Of a stretch of 64,000 nt of DNA, positions 1 to 8,899 are shown in pieces. The translations under genes and the position numbers were made by a program. Position 1 is the stretch's first letter, and each line of letters begins with the position of its first letter. A model generated the notes under the pieces. That model was not told the origin of the DNA, made no database searches, and saw only the letters and a list, made by a program, of their open reading frames with translations. The DNA comes from Planctomycetota bacterium (GTDB taxonomy: Bacteria; Planctomycetota; Phycisphaerae; SM23-33): NCBI GenBank assembly GCA_009908915.1, contig JAAAOJ010000048.1, positions 1-64,000 of the forward strand, given 5' to 3'.

Positions 1-1
1 G

Positions 2-103
2 GACGGCTCGTGGGACAATGCCGAGGACCGCTGGGGCGAATCCGACCCCAGCCTCACGACCGCCTACTGCATCCTGGCCCTTCAGGAGACGCTCAAGAAG
101 TAG
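2..103 (+). CDS. C-terminal end of a prenyltransferase/squalene-cyclase-repeat protein (partial)
   Basis: Only the last 33 residues are in the window; the gene enters from the left edge and stops at TAG 101-103. The visible peptide contains DGSWDNAED followed by [17 protein letters not shown]-type turn followed by a T-T/A-x-x-x-LAL helix is typical of the QW-like alpha/alpha repeats in squalene-hopene cyclase and prenyltransferase beta-subunit folds. Planctomycetes encode many secreted repeat proteins of this kind that are not cyclases, so no enzymatic role is assigned. A hairpin with a T-rich tail follows at 137-168. Confidence 0.6.
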   Translation, partial: DGSWDNAEDRWGESDPSLTTAYCILALQETLKK

Positions 104-136
104 CCTTGCTATGCCGTTGATTCGACTCAGGTACGG

Positions 137-168
137 CGGGCGTCCACGGGCGCCCGTCTCTTTTTCTT
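137..168 (+). terminator. Putative intrinsic terminator
   Basis: A CGGGCG / CGCCCG stem with an 8-nt loop is followed directly by TCTCTTTTTCTT. It lies 34 nt after the stop codon of the partial gene at the left edge and well before purB, so it probably ends that upstream transcript. Confidence 0.5.
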
Positions 169-355
169 GAACGGGCTGCTGGCCGGCACGGTGCAACTGG
201 TGAGCGATCGGGGTGAATGGTACTTAAAAAGAGAAGAAAGCCCTGCCATGGACCGTATTACATAGTCTCTGCGACTGGGGGTCGCACTCGGCGCGTGCAT
301 CGGTGCGACGGGGAGAGTAAAATACCGCCCCAGATGGAAGGAGCGGCAGGTCGAG

Positions 356-1807
356 ATGGGCATGGCTGAGAGACAGAACAGGAATCGTAGCGAGTACCGC
401 AGTCCGCTGGGCAGCCGATACGCCAGCGAAGACATGCGACATCTGTTCAGTGAGCAGCGGAAGTTCCGCACCTGGCGGCGGCTGTGGCTGGCGCTGGCGG
501 AGTGCCAGCAGCAGCTCGGGCTCGATATCACCGACGAGCAACTCACCGAGATGCGCGAGCACCTCGACGACATCGACTTTGCCGCGGCCGAGGCCTACGA
601 GAAGCAGTTTCGCCACGATGTGATGGCCCACATTCACGCCTTCGGCGATGTCGCCCCGGCGGCCCGGCCGGTCATTCACCTCGGCGCGACCAGCCAGTAC
701 GTCAACTGCAACACCGACCTGCTGCAGATGCGCGAGGCCCTCGGGATCATTCGCGAGCGACTGGTGAACGTCATCGACGTCCTGGGGCGTTTCGCGGCCG
801 CGCAGCGCGACCTGCCGTGCCTGGGCTTCACGCACTTCCAGCCGGCGCAGATGACGACCGTCGGCAAGCGGGCGACGCTCTGGGCCAACGAGTTCGCCAT
901 GGACCTCGCGGACTTGGAGGTCCGCATCGAGGGCCTGGCCTTCCGCGGCGCCAAGGGTACGACCGGCACGCAGGCGAGCTACCTCGCGCTGTTCGACGGC
1001 GACCACGAGAAAGTCCGCCAGCTCGACTGCATGGTGGCCGAGAAGATGGGCTTCGAGAAAGTGGCCGTCGTCACCGGGCAGACCTACAGCCGCAAGGTCG
1101 ACGCCGCCGTGGTGCAGATGCTCGCCGGCATCGGCGCCAGCGTCCACAAGTTCTGCAACGACATTCGCCTGCTGGCCCACCGCAAGGAACTCGAAGAGCC
1201 TTTCGCCAAGTCGCAGGTGGGTTCGTCCGCAATGGCCTACAAACGCAACCCCATGCGGTGCGAGCGGGCGACCGGCCTGGCGAGGTTCCTCATGGACGTT
1301 GCTGCCAGCCCGCTGCACACCGCCGCGGAGCAGTGGCTCGAACGTACCCTCGACGATTCGGCCAACAAGCGGCTGGCCATTCCCGAGGCCTTCCTGGCCG
1401 CCGACGCCTGCCTGCGCATCGTCGCCAATGTCGCCGACGGACTCGTGGTCTACCCGGCCGTCATCCGCCGGCACATCGAGGCCGAGCTGCCCTTCATGGC
1501 CACGGAGAACGTCATCATGGCCGGCGTGAGGGCAGGCGGCGACCGTCAGCAACTCCACGAGGCCATCCGCACTCACAGCATGGACGCCGCCCGGGTGGTC
1601 AAGGAGGCGGGCAAGGCCAACGACCTCATCGAGCGTCTGAAGGGCGATCCGCTCTTCGCCGACATCGACATCGACGCGCTGATCGACCCCGCCACGTTCG
1701 TCGGCCGAGCGCCGCAGCAGGTGAATGAGTTCCTCGGCGTCGTCGTCGCGCCCGTGCGGGAACGGTACGCCGATCTGCTGACCGAAACGCCGGACCTGAC
1801 GATCTAG
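356..1807 (+). CDS. purB: Adenylosuccinate lyase
   Basis: This enzyme cleaves SAICAR to AICAR and adenylosuccinate to AMP in de novo purine synthesis, in the cytoplasm as a homotetramer. The 483-residue protein has the fumarase/aspartase superfamily signature [11 protein letters not shown] at about residues 289-299. That is the flexible loop that carries the catalytic serine; most family members have P rather than A after SSAM. The [14 protein letters not shown] segment is the usual substrate-binding motif. The length and the [11 protein letters not shown] start resemble the longer, eukaryote-like ADSL subgroup more than the roughly 430-450 residue Bacillus type. GGAAGGAG at 336-343 supports the ATG at 356; an in-frame ATG at 362 is an alternative. 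The gene stands alone, with no other purine genes nearby. Confidence 0.95.
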   Translation: MGMAERQNRNRSEYRSPLGSRYASEDMRHLFSEQRKFRTWRRLWLALAECQQQLGLDITDEQLTEMREHLDDIDFAAAEAYEKQFRHDVMAHIHAFGDVAPAARPVIHLGATSQYVNCNTDLLQMREALGIIRERLVNVIDVLGRFAAAQRDLPCLGFTHFQPAQMTTVGKRATLWANEFAMDLADLEVRIEGLAFRGAKGTTGTQASYLALFDGDHEKVRQLDCMVAEKMGFEKVAVVTGQTYSRKVDAAVVQMLAGIGASVHKFCNDIRLLAHRKELEEPFAKSQVGSSAMAYKRNPMRCERATGLARFLMDVAASPLHTAAEQWLERTLDDSANKRLAIPEAFLAADACLRIVANVADGLVVYPAVIRRHIEAELPFMATENVIMAGVRAGGDRQQLHEAIRTHSMDAARVVKEAGKANDLIERLKGDPLFADIDIDALIDPATFVGRAPQQVNEFLGVVVAPVRERYADLLTETPDLTI

Positions 1808-1833
1808 GAAGTGCGAGTCGGCACTCGGGGGTT

Positions 1834-1855
1834 GGTGCGTCACTCGTTACGCACC
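1834..1855. repeat. Palindromic repeat GGTGCGT...ACGCACC, copy 1
   Basis: A near-perfect palindrome (GGTGCGTCACTCGTTACGCA, then CC) lies 26 nt after the purB stop. An almost identical palindrome is at 60972-60993, and a half copy is at about 62259-62268. It may act as a 3' stem-loop for purB, but there is no T-tract. Confidence 0.6.
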
Positions 1856-1986
1856 AGCTTGCGGATGCCGCGACTATCCCGGCCGTGCTTGGCGCGAACG
1901 ACTCGAGTCAATACGATGAATGGGTGATGCCGCTGGCCGGCATCGCTCGACCTCGACGGATTCCCCGGACGGCAGGCACGGACCTC

Positions 1987-2835
1987 ATGGCGAACACCGG
2001 AAAAACCATTCCCGCTTCAACCATACGACCCGGCGCAGGTCGCGGTTTTACGCTGATCGAGTTGCTGGTCGTCATCGCCATCATCTCGCTGCTGGCCTCG
2101 CTCATCCTGCCGTCGCTGAACCGCGCGACGGGCGTGGCCCGACAGGTCGTCTGCCTGGCCAATCAACACGCGGTGGCTGTGACGTTTCCCCTCTATGCCC
2201 AGGACTGGGACGGCCTGTTGCCGCACTCGGAGAATTTCTGGCTGGAGGCGTGCAACGCCGGCGAGGCATCCCTGCCGGAGGACCCCTTCGAGTACAATCG
2301 CCGCACGCTGCCAGACATCCTCTTCTGCCCCAGCGACCCCGACCCCTGGCCGCAGCCGCACATGACCGGCGAGATGCAGATCACCAGTTTCTTCGTCAAC
2401 GGCGCACTCAATGCCGGCTGGATGAGCGATGTGCCGACGATCACCTTCGGCCTCTTCGGCGGCGAGGGACGCCTGGAGGCTGCGCCCACGCCGAGCGTGC
2501 ATATGGCCCTGGGCGACAGCTGCAGCTACCAGAAGATCCTCGACCTCGACCATCCGAATGTCCAGGCGGCGTTCGCCGAGGCGGGCGAGTCACTCACCCA
2601 GGCCCGTACGCGCATGCACCGCCGGTCGACGACGGCCTTCTTCCACAACGGCCGAACGAATCTCACCTTTGCCGACGGCCACGGCGAGACGGTCGCCGGC
2701 GAGGCCGTCGACCCCTGGCCGCCCGAACTCTGGCCGGCCGGCGCGAAGGCGGGGCTGATGCGCTTCTTTCCGAACCTGGCCCTGCCCTCGGCCCAGGACG
2801 CGCCGCCGCTGTGGGGTCTGGACTACGTGGAGTGA
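1987..2835 (+). CDS. Prepilin-type cleavage/methylation protein with H-X9-DG motif
   Basis: The protein carries a class III (type IV pilin-like) signal, GRGFTLIELLVVIAIISLL, in which a prepilin peptidase would cut after the glycine and methylate F. A single hydrophobic helix follows, then a globular domain. Near the C-terminus HNGRTNLTFADG fits the H-X9-DG motif of the large planctomycete pseudopilin families that often contain DUF1559. These proteins are probably exported by a type II secretion or pilus-like machine, but their role is unknown. The ATG at 1987 gives a 17-residue basic leader typical of the family. Longer in-frame starts exist at 1927 (ATG) and 1885 (GTG). No strong ribosome-binding site decides between them. 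About 282 residues; no pilus assembly genes are adjacent. Confidence 0.8.
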   Translation: MANTGKTIPASTIRPGAGRGFTLIELLVVIAIISLLASLILPSLNRATGVARQVVCLANQHAVAVTFPLYAQDWDGLLPHSENFWLEACNAGEASLPEDPFEYNRRTLPDILFCPSDPDPWPQPHMTGEMQITSFFVNGALNAGWMSDVPTITFGLFGGEGRLEAAPTPSVHMALGDSCSYQKILDLDHPNVQAAFAEAGESLTQARTRMHRRSTTAFFHNGRTNLTFADGHGETVAGEAVDPWPPELWPAGAKAGLMRFFPNLALPSAQDAPPLWGLDYVE

Positions 2836-2868
2836 AGTGGGCTGGGTGAGCGTCTTGCCCTTCTTACG

Positions 2869-2922
2869 CCTCTCCCTCTGGGAGAGGCCGGGTGAGGGTC
2901 TTCTCTTCCCTCTTCTCTCTTC
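2869..2922. repeat. Dispersed repeat with CCTCTCCC/GGGAGAGG hairpin, copy 1
   Basis: A perfect hairpin CCTCTCCC-TCT-GGGAGAGG at 2869-2887 is followed by GGGTGAGGGTCTTCTCTTC. The same block occurs inverted at about 34719-34762 between polA and the AddA-like gene, with GAAGAGAAGACCCTC and a matching CCTCTCCC arm. It looks like a short dispersed repeat rather than a gene. Confidence 0.55.
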
Positions 2923-2993
2923 CCTCAGGCCTTTCTTCCAGACTGTCCCCACCGGCTTGCGGACCCGTCGACAGGCTCAGGGCAGGCCCGCCA

Positions 2994-3018
2994 CCTCCCC
3001 CAGGGGGGAGGATTTTAT
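2994..3018 (+). terminator. Putative intrinsic terminator
   Basis: CCTCCCC and GGGGGGAGG form a very strong GC stem, followed by ATTTTAT. It lies about 160 nt after the pseudopilin stop and 63 nt before the next gene, so it probably separates those two transcripts. Confidence 0.45.
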
Positions 3019-3080
3019 CGCATGTTTCGGTCGCGGCTGAAGGTCCCTGACGCTGGACACTGGCAGCTTCCTCGCGCACA

Positions 3081-3680
3081 ATGCTGCGCATGACCGATGT
3101 GCCTGACCGTCGTCGTTTTGCGTTGGCCGCATGCATGAGTCTCCTCGTGGCCGCGGCAGGGGGCGCGTCTGCAGCCTGGTTCGGTCGGGCAGGGGGGGGC
3201 GGGACGGGGGCAATCATTCTTGTCCCGGCACTGCTCAGCGGCCTGGCGATGGTGGCTTGGCGCCTTGAGCCTCGTCGTCTGCACGTGGCGGTGTTGTTGC
3301 TGTGCGGTGTGGTGGCCGCGGTGGCGTTTGGCCGGGTGGGGCCGGCGGCGTCCTGGGAGGCATCCCAGATGGACGATACGAGTCTCGATGCCCTCGTGCT
3401 GGAGTCGGTAGCCCTGCGGATATGTTTCAACCGCGGCGTGCAGGGCGTGCAGGGCTACAAGGACGTACCGGGGGCCATCCGCAAGGAGGCCCGTCGACAG
3501 GTGGCGGCGATGTCGCGGCAGCAGCGTCGTGCGCTGGTCGACGAGCGGTTCGGGGTGGTCATCAACGCCCGCCCGGACGCGTCCGACGGTCGGCTGGCTT
3601 TGGCCGGCTGGGCTTTGGCGGCGGGCGTGCTGGCGGCAACGCCTCTGGGCATCCTGGCGATGCTGCGTCGCAGCGAGTAG
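3081..3680 (+). CDS. Small four-helix membrane protein of unknown function
   Basis: I do not recognise a family. The 199-residue product has three closely spaced hydrophobic segments at about residues 13-34, 41-60 and 67-86. A soluble charged stretch of roughly 80 residues follows (KEARRQVAAMSRQQRRALVDERFG), then a fourth hydrophobic segment near the C-terminus ending in RRSE. Alternation of hydrophobic and basic blocks, and clean stops on both sides, argue that this frame is coding and not the opposing minus-strand frames. No ribosome-binding site is obvious before the ATG at 3081; an in-frame ATG at 3090 is possible. Function cannot be inferred from the neighbours. Confidence 0.6.
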   Translation: MLRMTDVPDRRRFALAACMSLLVAAAGGASAAWFGRAGGGGTGAIILVPALLSGLAMVAWRLEPRRLHVAVLLLCGVVAAVAFGRVGPAASWEASQMDDTSLDALVLESVALRICFNRGVQGVQGYKDVPGAIRKEARRQVAAMSRQQRRALVDERFGVVINARPDASDGRLALAGWALAAGVLAATPLGILAMLRRSE

Positions 3681-3886
3681 CATGGTGCGCAGGGGCATTC
3701 ACCCGCAAGCCGTCCCCGCAGTTTTTCAGGCCAACGTGGTCGCACGATATTACAATGGATTGGCGGGCGCGTCATAGATCGCGGCCCGTGTGGTGGTAGA
3801 TTAGTGTATACTGTATCGCTCCGGTGATCCCGCCGCCGGGCGATTGGCCGTGACCGAAGGCTGTCAATTCAAAGGAGTACGTTCAG

Positions 3887-4777
3887 ATGGGTGTGATTCT
3901 CGGTGCATTGGAGGCCAAGGGCCTGCTGGTGTCCGACGGTGCGTGGGGCACGATGCTCCAGGCCAAGGGCATGACAAGCGACGACTGCCCCGAGGAGTGG
4001 AATCTTTCGCACGCCGAGGACGTCCAGGCCGTCGCGTCAGCCTACGCCGAGGCGGGAAGCGACATCATCCTGACCAACACCTTCGGCGGGTCGCTCCTGA
4101 AGCTGGCAAAGATGGGTCACGGCGAGAAGGTTGTGGACTACAACCGCGCCGGGGCCGCCAACAGTCTCGCCGCGGCGGGCGATGCGATCGTGGCCGGTTC
4201 CGTCGGCCCGACGGGCGAGTTCATCGAGCCGCTGGGCGAGATGACCGCCGCGGAGATGGAAGCCGTCTTCAGCGAGCAGATCGGTGCGATGCTGGATGCG
4301 GGCCTGCGGGCTATCTGTGTCGAGACGATGTCGGCTATCGAGGAGGCCGCCTGCGCCGTCCGGGCCGCGAAGCATCTCGACGCCACCGTCGACGTCATCA
4401 CCACATTCACGTTCAACGCGTCACCGAAGGGGTTCAAGACGATGATGGGCGTCGGGCCCGAGCAGGTGGTCGCGACCATGGGCGAGGCCGGAGCGGATGT
4501 GCTCGGCAGTAACTGCGGCAACGGCATCGAGCAGATGGTCGACATCGCCAAGGCGTTCCGCGAGCATACCGACATGCCGCTGCTGATTCACGCCAACGCC
4601 GGCGTGCCGGAATTGATCGGTGGCAAGACCGTCTTCCGGCAGAGCCCCGAGGACATGGCCGCCCGCGTCGGCGAGCTTGTCGCGGCTGGGGCGAATATTG
4701 TTGGCGGTTGCTGCGGCACGACGCCGATGCATATCTCGGCCATGAAGGCCGCCATTGCTGATCTGGAAAACTCATAG
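3887..4777 (+). CDS. Homocysteine S-methyltransferase family protein (BHMT/MetH N-terminal type)
   Basis: A 296-residue (beta/alpha)8 barrel that would move a methyl group to the thiol of homocysteine or a related thiol. The zinc ligands are visible: Cys210 in GSNCGNG and the pair Cys275-Cys276 in GGCCGTTP. The N-terminal DGAWGTMLQ and TNTFGG motifs are typical of this domain. It matches the first barrel of cobalamin-dependent MetH or a stand-alone betaine:homocysteine methyltransferase. No folate, cobalamin-binding or activation domain follows, so the methyl donor is unknown. A corrinoid-shuttle role is possible in anaerobes. AAAGGAG upstream of ATG 3887 is a strong ribosome-binding site, and a TATACT box lies at 3807-3812. 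The gene converges on the lipoprotein gene at 4941-5963. Confidence 0.88.
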   Translation: MGVILGALEAKGLLVSDGAWGTMLQAKGMTSDDCPEEWNLSHAEDVQAVASAYAEAGSDIILTNTFGGSLLKLAKMGHGEKVVDYNRAGAANSLAAAGDAIVAGSVGPTGEFIEPLGEMTAAEMEAVFSEQIGAMLDAGLRAICVETMSAIEEAACAVRAAKHLDATVDVITTFTFNASPKGFKTMMGVGPEQVVATMGEAGADVLGSNCGNGIEQMVDIAKAFREHTDMPLLIHANAGVPELIGGKTVFRQSPEDMAARVGELVAAGANIVGGCCGTTPMHISAMKAAIADLENS

Positions 4778-4801
4778 CGACAGAGGGACGAAAAACGTAC
4801 T

Positions 4802-4861
4802 GCAAGTAAGTACTTCATACAAAACAGCCATAACGCTTTTTTGTATAACATACTTATCTCA
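4802..4861. terminator. Bidirectional A/T-rich inverted repeat between convergent genes
   Basis: AAGTAAGTA-CTTC-ATACAAAA pairs with TTTTGTAT-AACA-TACTTA. The hairpin has A-tracts on one side and T-tracts on the other, between two convergent genes, and should terminate transcription in both directions. It is one of the few AT-rich spots in the window. Confidence 0.6.
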
Positions 4862-4940
4862 TCGGACTTCATCTCTCTGTCCTCTGTGGCTTTTGCGGCC
4901 ATGAATTCTGCAGATTCGTATGCTTGGCATGATTCGCATT

Positions 4941-5963
4941 CTACCCGCAGGGCTCGATTTTGATATCGCGTTTCAAGACCGGTTTGGCGCCGGAGTAGAA
5001 CTTCACTTCGTATTTGCCAGCCCCGGCCCGGTTGTATATGTCTTTGGGGCTGAAGGGTAAGTCGACGGAGGTCTCTTGTTGATCCCAGACGAGTTCTTCT
5101 TCAAAGAGGACAGTTCGCTGTTCCTTGGGTATGATCGTGATTCGGAAGGGGTTGCGGTCACAACTCTTGGGCAAGCTCACGACGATAAACGCCTTGTCGT
5201 CCGCGGCGGTGAATTTATCTTCCTTGTCCCACTCGCCGTCGTATTCCTCGCGTGCGGTGAAGAGGGCCTTCTTCTCGTCGACCTTGATCGTCATGCGCGT
5301 GGGGGCAAACGTCATCACCACGCCCTTGGCGACGGCATTGGCGGCATCGTTCAGCAGGGCGTGCGGGTCCTTCTTCGGCGGATGGCCTTCCGCCCAGTTC
5401 TGTTGCCACAAGGGTTCGCCGGTCACGTAGATCGGCTGGCCGTCCGACACGCGAATGAGGGTGGCCGTGACGGAGACGGTTGCCTCGTTCCGCGTCTGGA
5501 CGTACTGCTCCTGGCCGGCATAGTACTGGTTGCCGTGCTTGTCATATCGGTAGACCGGCTTGCTGATGGGCGTGCGGTTGCTGGTGGCGGCGTAGGTGGC
5601 TACGGTACCGGTGAGGATGGCCTGGACGTTGGAGAGCTTCTGCAATTGGGCTGCCGCGCCGGGGTCGTTGCTCAGGGCCATCTGGAGGTCTTTCTCGTCG
5701 AGGACGGCTTTGAGGTTGTTGCGATTGACTACGTGATACGTGCCGTTGGACATCAGTCCGGCGGCGACCTTGTCGGCCATGATATCACCGGCGCCGCCGT
5801 AGGCGGTCTGGTTGCGGAAGGGCGCAACAGCGATGGACGTGAGTTCTTGTGTGTAAAAAGTCGGGACGCGGGTGATCGTGATTTTCTTGTCGCACCCGAT
5901 TATGGTAGCGGCTGTGACAAGAGCGATGAGGACAAGAAACAATGATTTGGTTCGGTGCAGCAT
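4941..5963 (-). CDS. Secreted lipoprotein with CsgG-like domain
   Basis: A 340-residue protein with a lipoprotein signal: basic start, hydrophobic core and lipobox TIIGC, with the lipidated cysteine at about residue 24. The following IAVAPFRNQT, then GDIMADKVAAGL, VVNRNNLKAVLDEKD and AILTGTVATY order matches the CsgG/FlgO fold (beta-PF-x-N start, helix, R-x-x-L helix, G-x-V strand). A C-terminal part from about residue 215 is beta-rich and not recognised. In E. coli an Asp after the cysteine favours inner-membrane retention; whether that holds in planctomycetes is not known. It diverges from the five-gene plus-strand cluster starting at 6296, which encodes related proteins. The start ATG follows AGGAGCACGGC. 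Confidence 0.75.
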   Translation of the reverse strand: MLHRTKSLFLVLIALVTAATIIGCDKKITITRVPTFYTQELTSIAVAPFRNQTAYGGAGDIMADKVAAGLMSNGTYHVVNRNNLKAVLDEKDLQMALSNDPGAAAQLQKLSNVQAILTGTVATYAATSNRTPISKPVYRYDKHGNQYYAGQEQYVQTRNEATVSVTATLIRVSDGQPIYVTGEPLWQQNWAEGHPPKKDPHALLNDAANAVAKGVVMTFAPTRMTIKVDEKKALFTAREEYDGEWDKEDKFTAADDKAFIVVSLPKSCDRNPFRITIIPKEQRTVLFEEELVWDQQETSVDLPFSPKDIYNRAGAGKYEVKFYSGAKPVLKRDIKIEPCG

Positions 5964-5981
5964 GCCGTGCTCCTGTGGCTT

Positions 5982-6063
5982 CTAGCAGCCCGTTTAGAAA
6001 CATATAGTTCATACTGAAAAAATGCCTCGACATCGCGACGGGGTCGGTGTCTAAACGGGCTGC
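5982..6063. repeat. Dispersed inverted-end repeat, family 1, copy A
   Basis: The left end reads CTAGCAGCCCGTTTAGAAA and the right end TCTAAACGGGCTGC, its inverted complement. The interior AAAATGCCTCGACATCGCGA matches the interior of the full-length copy at 63512-63672. It appears to be an internally deleted copy. It lies just upstream of the ribosome-binding site of the minus-strand lipoprotein gene, inside the divergent promoter region 5964-6295. Confidence 0.75.
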
Positions 6064-6097
6064 CATGGCGGTGCGTTCAGAAAAACGGGGTTGTCAA

Positions 6098-6125
6098 TTG
6101 AATATCGCTGAGATGTCAGTATACT
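6098..6125 (+). promoter_or_regulatory. Candidate sigma-70 type promoter of the FlgT/LPP20 cluster
   Basis: TTGAAT (6098-6103), a 16-nt spacer, then TATACT (6120-6125). It faces the plus-strand gene at 6296 and would give a leader of about 165 nt. Predicted from sequence only. Confidence 0.4.
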
Positions 6126-6295
6126 GAGGCGAGCAGTTCTTGAGAAGCCCCAAAATCATCCAGATGCCTTCCGGGCAGATGACACTGGGGTGGGCACAGC
6201 GGGCAGATGCCGCTGGGCGGTTCGCTTCACGAGGGCAATTCGTCCACCTGTCCGTGGCCTGTTTCCGATTGTGCGGTCAGTGAAAGGTGCGAATC

Positions 6296-7303
6296 ATGCT
6301 TCGTAACGTTTACTTGGTGGGCATTGTTGTGGTTTCTCTGATGCTCGCAGCCGGCTGCAAGGAGAAGGGGCGGGCTATCGAGTTTACCTACGTTCGGCCG
6401 CCGCAGTTTGAGATGGACCCGAGCGTCAAGGCCTTGGGTATCGCCCAGTTTGGTGGCACGACCGAAGCCGACAAGCGATGGGGCGATATCGCCTCGGATC
6501 GCCTCGCCGACGCGCTGGACGAGTACAACAAGAGATTCCAGCGTTACCAGCTCGTCGACCGCAAACGGCTCAAGGCCATCCTCGACGAACGGGACCTCCA
6601 GGCCGCCTTCAGCGACTCGTCGGCCGCTGTCGAGGCCGGTCGTATCGCGAAGGTTGACGCCATGATCTACGGGCAGGTCACCGTCAATGCCCGTGACGAG
6701 CGCGGCACGCGGGCGACGTTCGATCCCTTCACGCAGTCGATGAAGACGGTGCCGAAAGTCACGCGTTACGTCATGACGTCGGTCAATTTCACGATCGACA
6801 ACGTCATCACGGGCGAGACGCTGGCGACGGTGACGGTGATGAAGGAATACGACAGCGACGAGGACAAGGAGGCCAAGGGCAACAGCGTTGCCCGCGCGTT
6901 GGGCTTCCGTCACGAGGATCTGCCGCCTCGCGACCAGTTGACGTCGCACCTGATCGACCTGTGCGTGCGCGAGTTCGTCATGCGGATCAGCCCGCACGAA
7001 TTCACCGTTCGCGAGGAGCTTTGCGGCAGCAAGTCGGAGTTTGTCAAGCGGGGCAACATGCTCGCCAAGGCGGGCGACTACGCCGAGGCCCTCGAAGCCT
7101 ATCAGTCGGCACTGGCGGCCGATCCGGAGGATCACGGCGCGGCGTTCAATGCCGGTGTCGTCAGCGAAGCCATGGGGCAGCTGGAGAAGGCCGAGGACTA
7201 TTACACGCAGGCTTTCAACCTGCATGCGGAAGAAGATTACGTCATCGCCCGCAAACGCGTCCGGCAGGAAGCGGCGAATGGAAGTAATGACAATGACGAG
7301 TAA
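6296..7303 (+). CDS. CsgG/FlgO-like lipoprotein with C-terminal TPR repeats
   Basis: The product (335 residues from ATG 6296; a GTG at 6287 is in frame) begins with a lipoprotein signal ending in LAAGC. The first half is CsgG-like: VKALGIAQFGG, DIASDRLADAL, LVDRKRLKAILDERD and MIYGQVTVNA. At about residues 245-315 two TPR-like helical pairs follow (KRGNMLAKAGDYAEALEAYQ, AFNAGVVSEAMGQLEKAEDY). TPRs suggest that it is a scaffold for protein partners. The residue after the lipidated Cys is Lys, unlike the Asp in the two related lipoproteins here. GAAAGG at 6282-6287 supports the ATG at 6296. It is the first gene of a five-gene plus-strand run with gaps of 119, 130, 85 and 21 nt. Confidence 0.78.
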   Translation: MLRNVYLVGIVVVSLMLAAGCKEKGRAIEFTYVRPPQFEMDPSVKALGIAQFGGTTEADKRWGDIASDRLADALDEYNKRFQRYQLVDRKRLKAILDERDLQAAFSDSSAAVEAGRIAKVDAMIYGQVTVNARDERGTRATFDPFTQSMKTVPKVTRYVMTSVNFTIDNVITGETLATVTVMKEYDSDEDKEAKGNSVARALGFRHEDLPPRDQLTSHLIDLCVREFVMRISPHEFTVREELCGSKSEFVKRGNMLAKAGDYAEALEAYQSALAADPEDHGAAFNAGVVSEAMGQLEKAEDYYTQAFNLHAEEDYVIARKRVRQEAANGSNDNDE

Positions 7304-7422
7304 CCTTTGCCGGTGACCACGACACGTGGGCCATGGGCACAGCTTTCGTGGTGTCCTGCTCTGCCGCGCGGCGGGACGGGCACCACGGCTGAACCACAGA
7401 AACAGGAACAGGAGAACTGAGA

Positions 7423-8769
7423 ATGGATCACAAAGCATTCGTATGGTTGGTGGCCTGTGCATTGATGCTGACGGCCGTCGCAACGGGCGACTCGCTGCAG
7501 GAGCAATCCGACGCGCAGCGAAAGCTGATGAGCTACCGGGCCGCTCGCGCCGATGCGATCCGCAAGCTGGCTGAGCGAATCAACGGCCTGGTGATTTCCG
7601 GCGAGACGCGCGTCAGGGACTTCGTCGCCACCAGCGACCGCATCGAGGCGTCGATGGGCTCATGGCTGAGCGGCATGAAGGAAGTGGGCGAGCCGGAGTG
7701 GACGCCGGACGGCATCTGCAATCTGACCATGGAGGTCACGCTGCAGGAGGTGATCACCGAGCTCAAACGCCTGCACAAGACCTACTACAGGGGCGACAAG
7801 ATCCGCCGGGCCGACTTCGACCAGGTCCTCATGCACACGGAGGAGAAGGTCATCCGCGAGACTGGCAGCGGCGCCATGCCGGAGGAGTTCGCCCCACGCG
7901 GCAGGACCGTCAAGCCCGGCACGAGCGGCAATGATATCATGTCCAAGGCCGCTTGGGCCTACTGGAGCAAGCACTGCACCGGTCGCGGTCGTCTGATGGC
8001 CGAACGGGCCGCCCGCCTGGACGCCCTGCGCAAGCTCGGCGAACGCATCAACGGGCTGTTCATCACCTCCGAGACCCGCGTGAAGGACTTCGTAGCGACG
8101 AGCGATCGTATCCAGACGCAGATGCAGGCCTTCCTTCGCGGCGCCCGCGAGGGCATGACGACCTATCACGACAATGAACTGATCGTGGAAAAGGAGATGA
8201 CCGTTACGCTGCAGGAACTCATCACCAACCTCCAGCGATGGCACAAGCAGTATTACCAGGGCAACAAGGTGCGCAGCCAGGATATCCAGAAGATCAGCCT
8301 GACCACCGAAGAGAAGGACATCACCGAGACCGGCATGGGCGTGCCCCCCGAGGACTACCTCAAGGACCTCTCTCCCATCGGGGTGGCCGCCGTTGAAGTT
8401 GCCCAGGGTCAGTGGCCACCGGTCCTGGAAGCCACCGGCCAAGCCGCCATCGATACCGACACCGGCAATACCGCCCAGGCGAAGCTGATGGCCTTCCGGG
8501 CTGCTGAGCTGGACGCCCGTCGCAAGCTCGGCGAAGAGATCCAGGGGCTGATGATCACGTCCAACACGTCCGTGAAGGACTTCGTGGCCATGGACGATCG
8601 CATCCGTACGAGCATGCTGACGTTCCAACAGGGCGGGCGCGTCGTCGACGGTTCGCAGACGGTCAATCCCGACGGCACGGTCGAATGCACGGTTGAGGTC
8701 GACCTCGACCCGCTGCAGAACATGATCCTCTACTACCAGGAGAATCTGGATTTGAAGCTGGTGAGGTAG
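7423..8769 (+). CDS. Secreted protein with three tandem LPP20/FlgP-like repeats
   Basis: A 448-residue protein with a signal peptide (cleavage near ATGDS, residue 20) and no lipobox. It consists of three copies of one module starting at about residues 35, 191 and 355. Each has LM-x-x-RAA-x-x-DA-x-RKL, then GL-x-I-x-x-x-T-x-V-x-DFVA-x-x-DRI and a later beta-rich TVTLQE-like segment. This helix-strand pattern is that of LPP20 domains, found in FlgP and in the N-terminal part of FlgT, which form rings or disks around flagellar motors in Vibrio and Campylobacter. No flagellar gene is nearby. The third copy lacks the C-terminal KTYY/KQYY plus TEEK tail seen after the first two. Ribosome-binding site CAGGAGAACTGAGA precedes the ATG. 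Confidence 0.72.
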   Translation: MDHKAFVWLVACALMLTAVATGDSLQEQSDAQRKLMSYRAARADAIRKLAERINGLVISGETRVRDFVATSDRIEASMGSWLSGMKEVGEPEWTPDGICNLTMEVTLQEVITELKRLHKTYYRGDKIRRADFDQVLMHTEEKVIRETGSGAMPEEFAPRGRTVKPGTSGNDIMSKAAWAYWSKHCTGRGRLMAERAARLDALRKLGERINGLFITSETRVKDFVATSDRIQTQMQAFLRGAREGMTTYHDNELIVEKEMTVTLQELITNLQRWHKQYYQGNKVRSQDIQKISLTTEEKDITETGMGVPPEDYLKDLSPIGVAAVEVAQGQWPPVLEATGQAAIDTDTGNTAQAKLMAFRAAELDARRKLGEEIQGLMITSNTSVKDFVAMDDRIRTSMLTFQQGGRVVDGSQTVNPDGTVECTVEVDLDPLQNMILYYQENLDLKLVR

Positions 8770-8899
8770 CTGCGGGCGCGAGCGGCACGTGATCGCTTCC
8801 ACGCCATGAACGATACCGCGGCCGCGGCAGCCCGGCAACGAGCCGCCGCGAACCGCGACACGCGAAAACTGGACACTTTTTGACATGGAGAAACGGAAT

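Noticed and set aside
224..1843. 539-residue minus-strand open frame opposite purB
   Set aside because: The plus frame is a clear adenylosuccinate lyase; the opposite frame has a His/Val/Leu-rich composition without family motifs.
6227..7483. 418-residue minus-strand frame in the CsgG-like gene
   Set aside because: Arg/His-rich, no ribosome-binding site, and the plus frame has a lipobox, a CsgG-like domain and TPRs.
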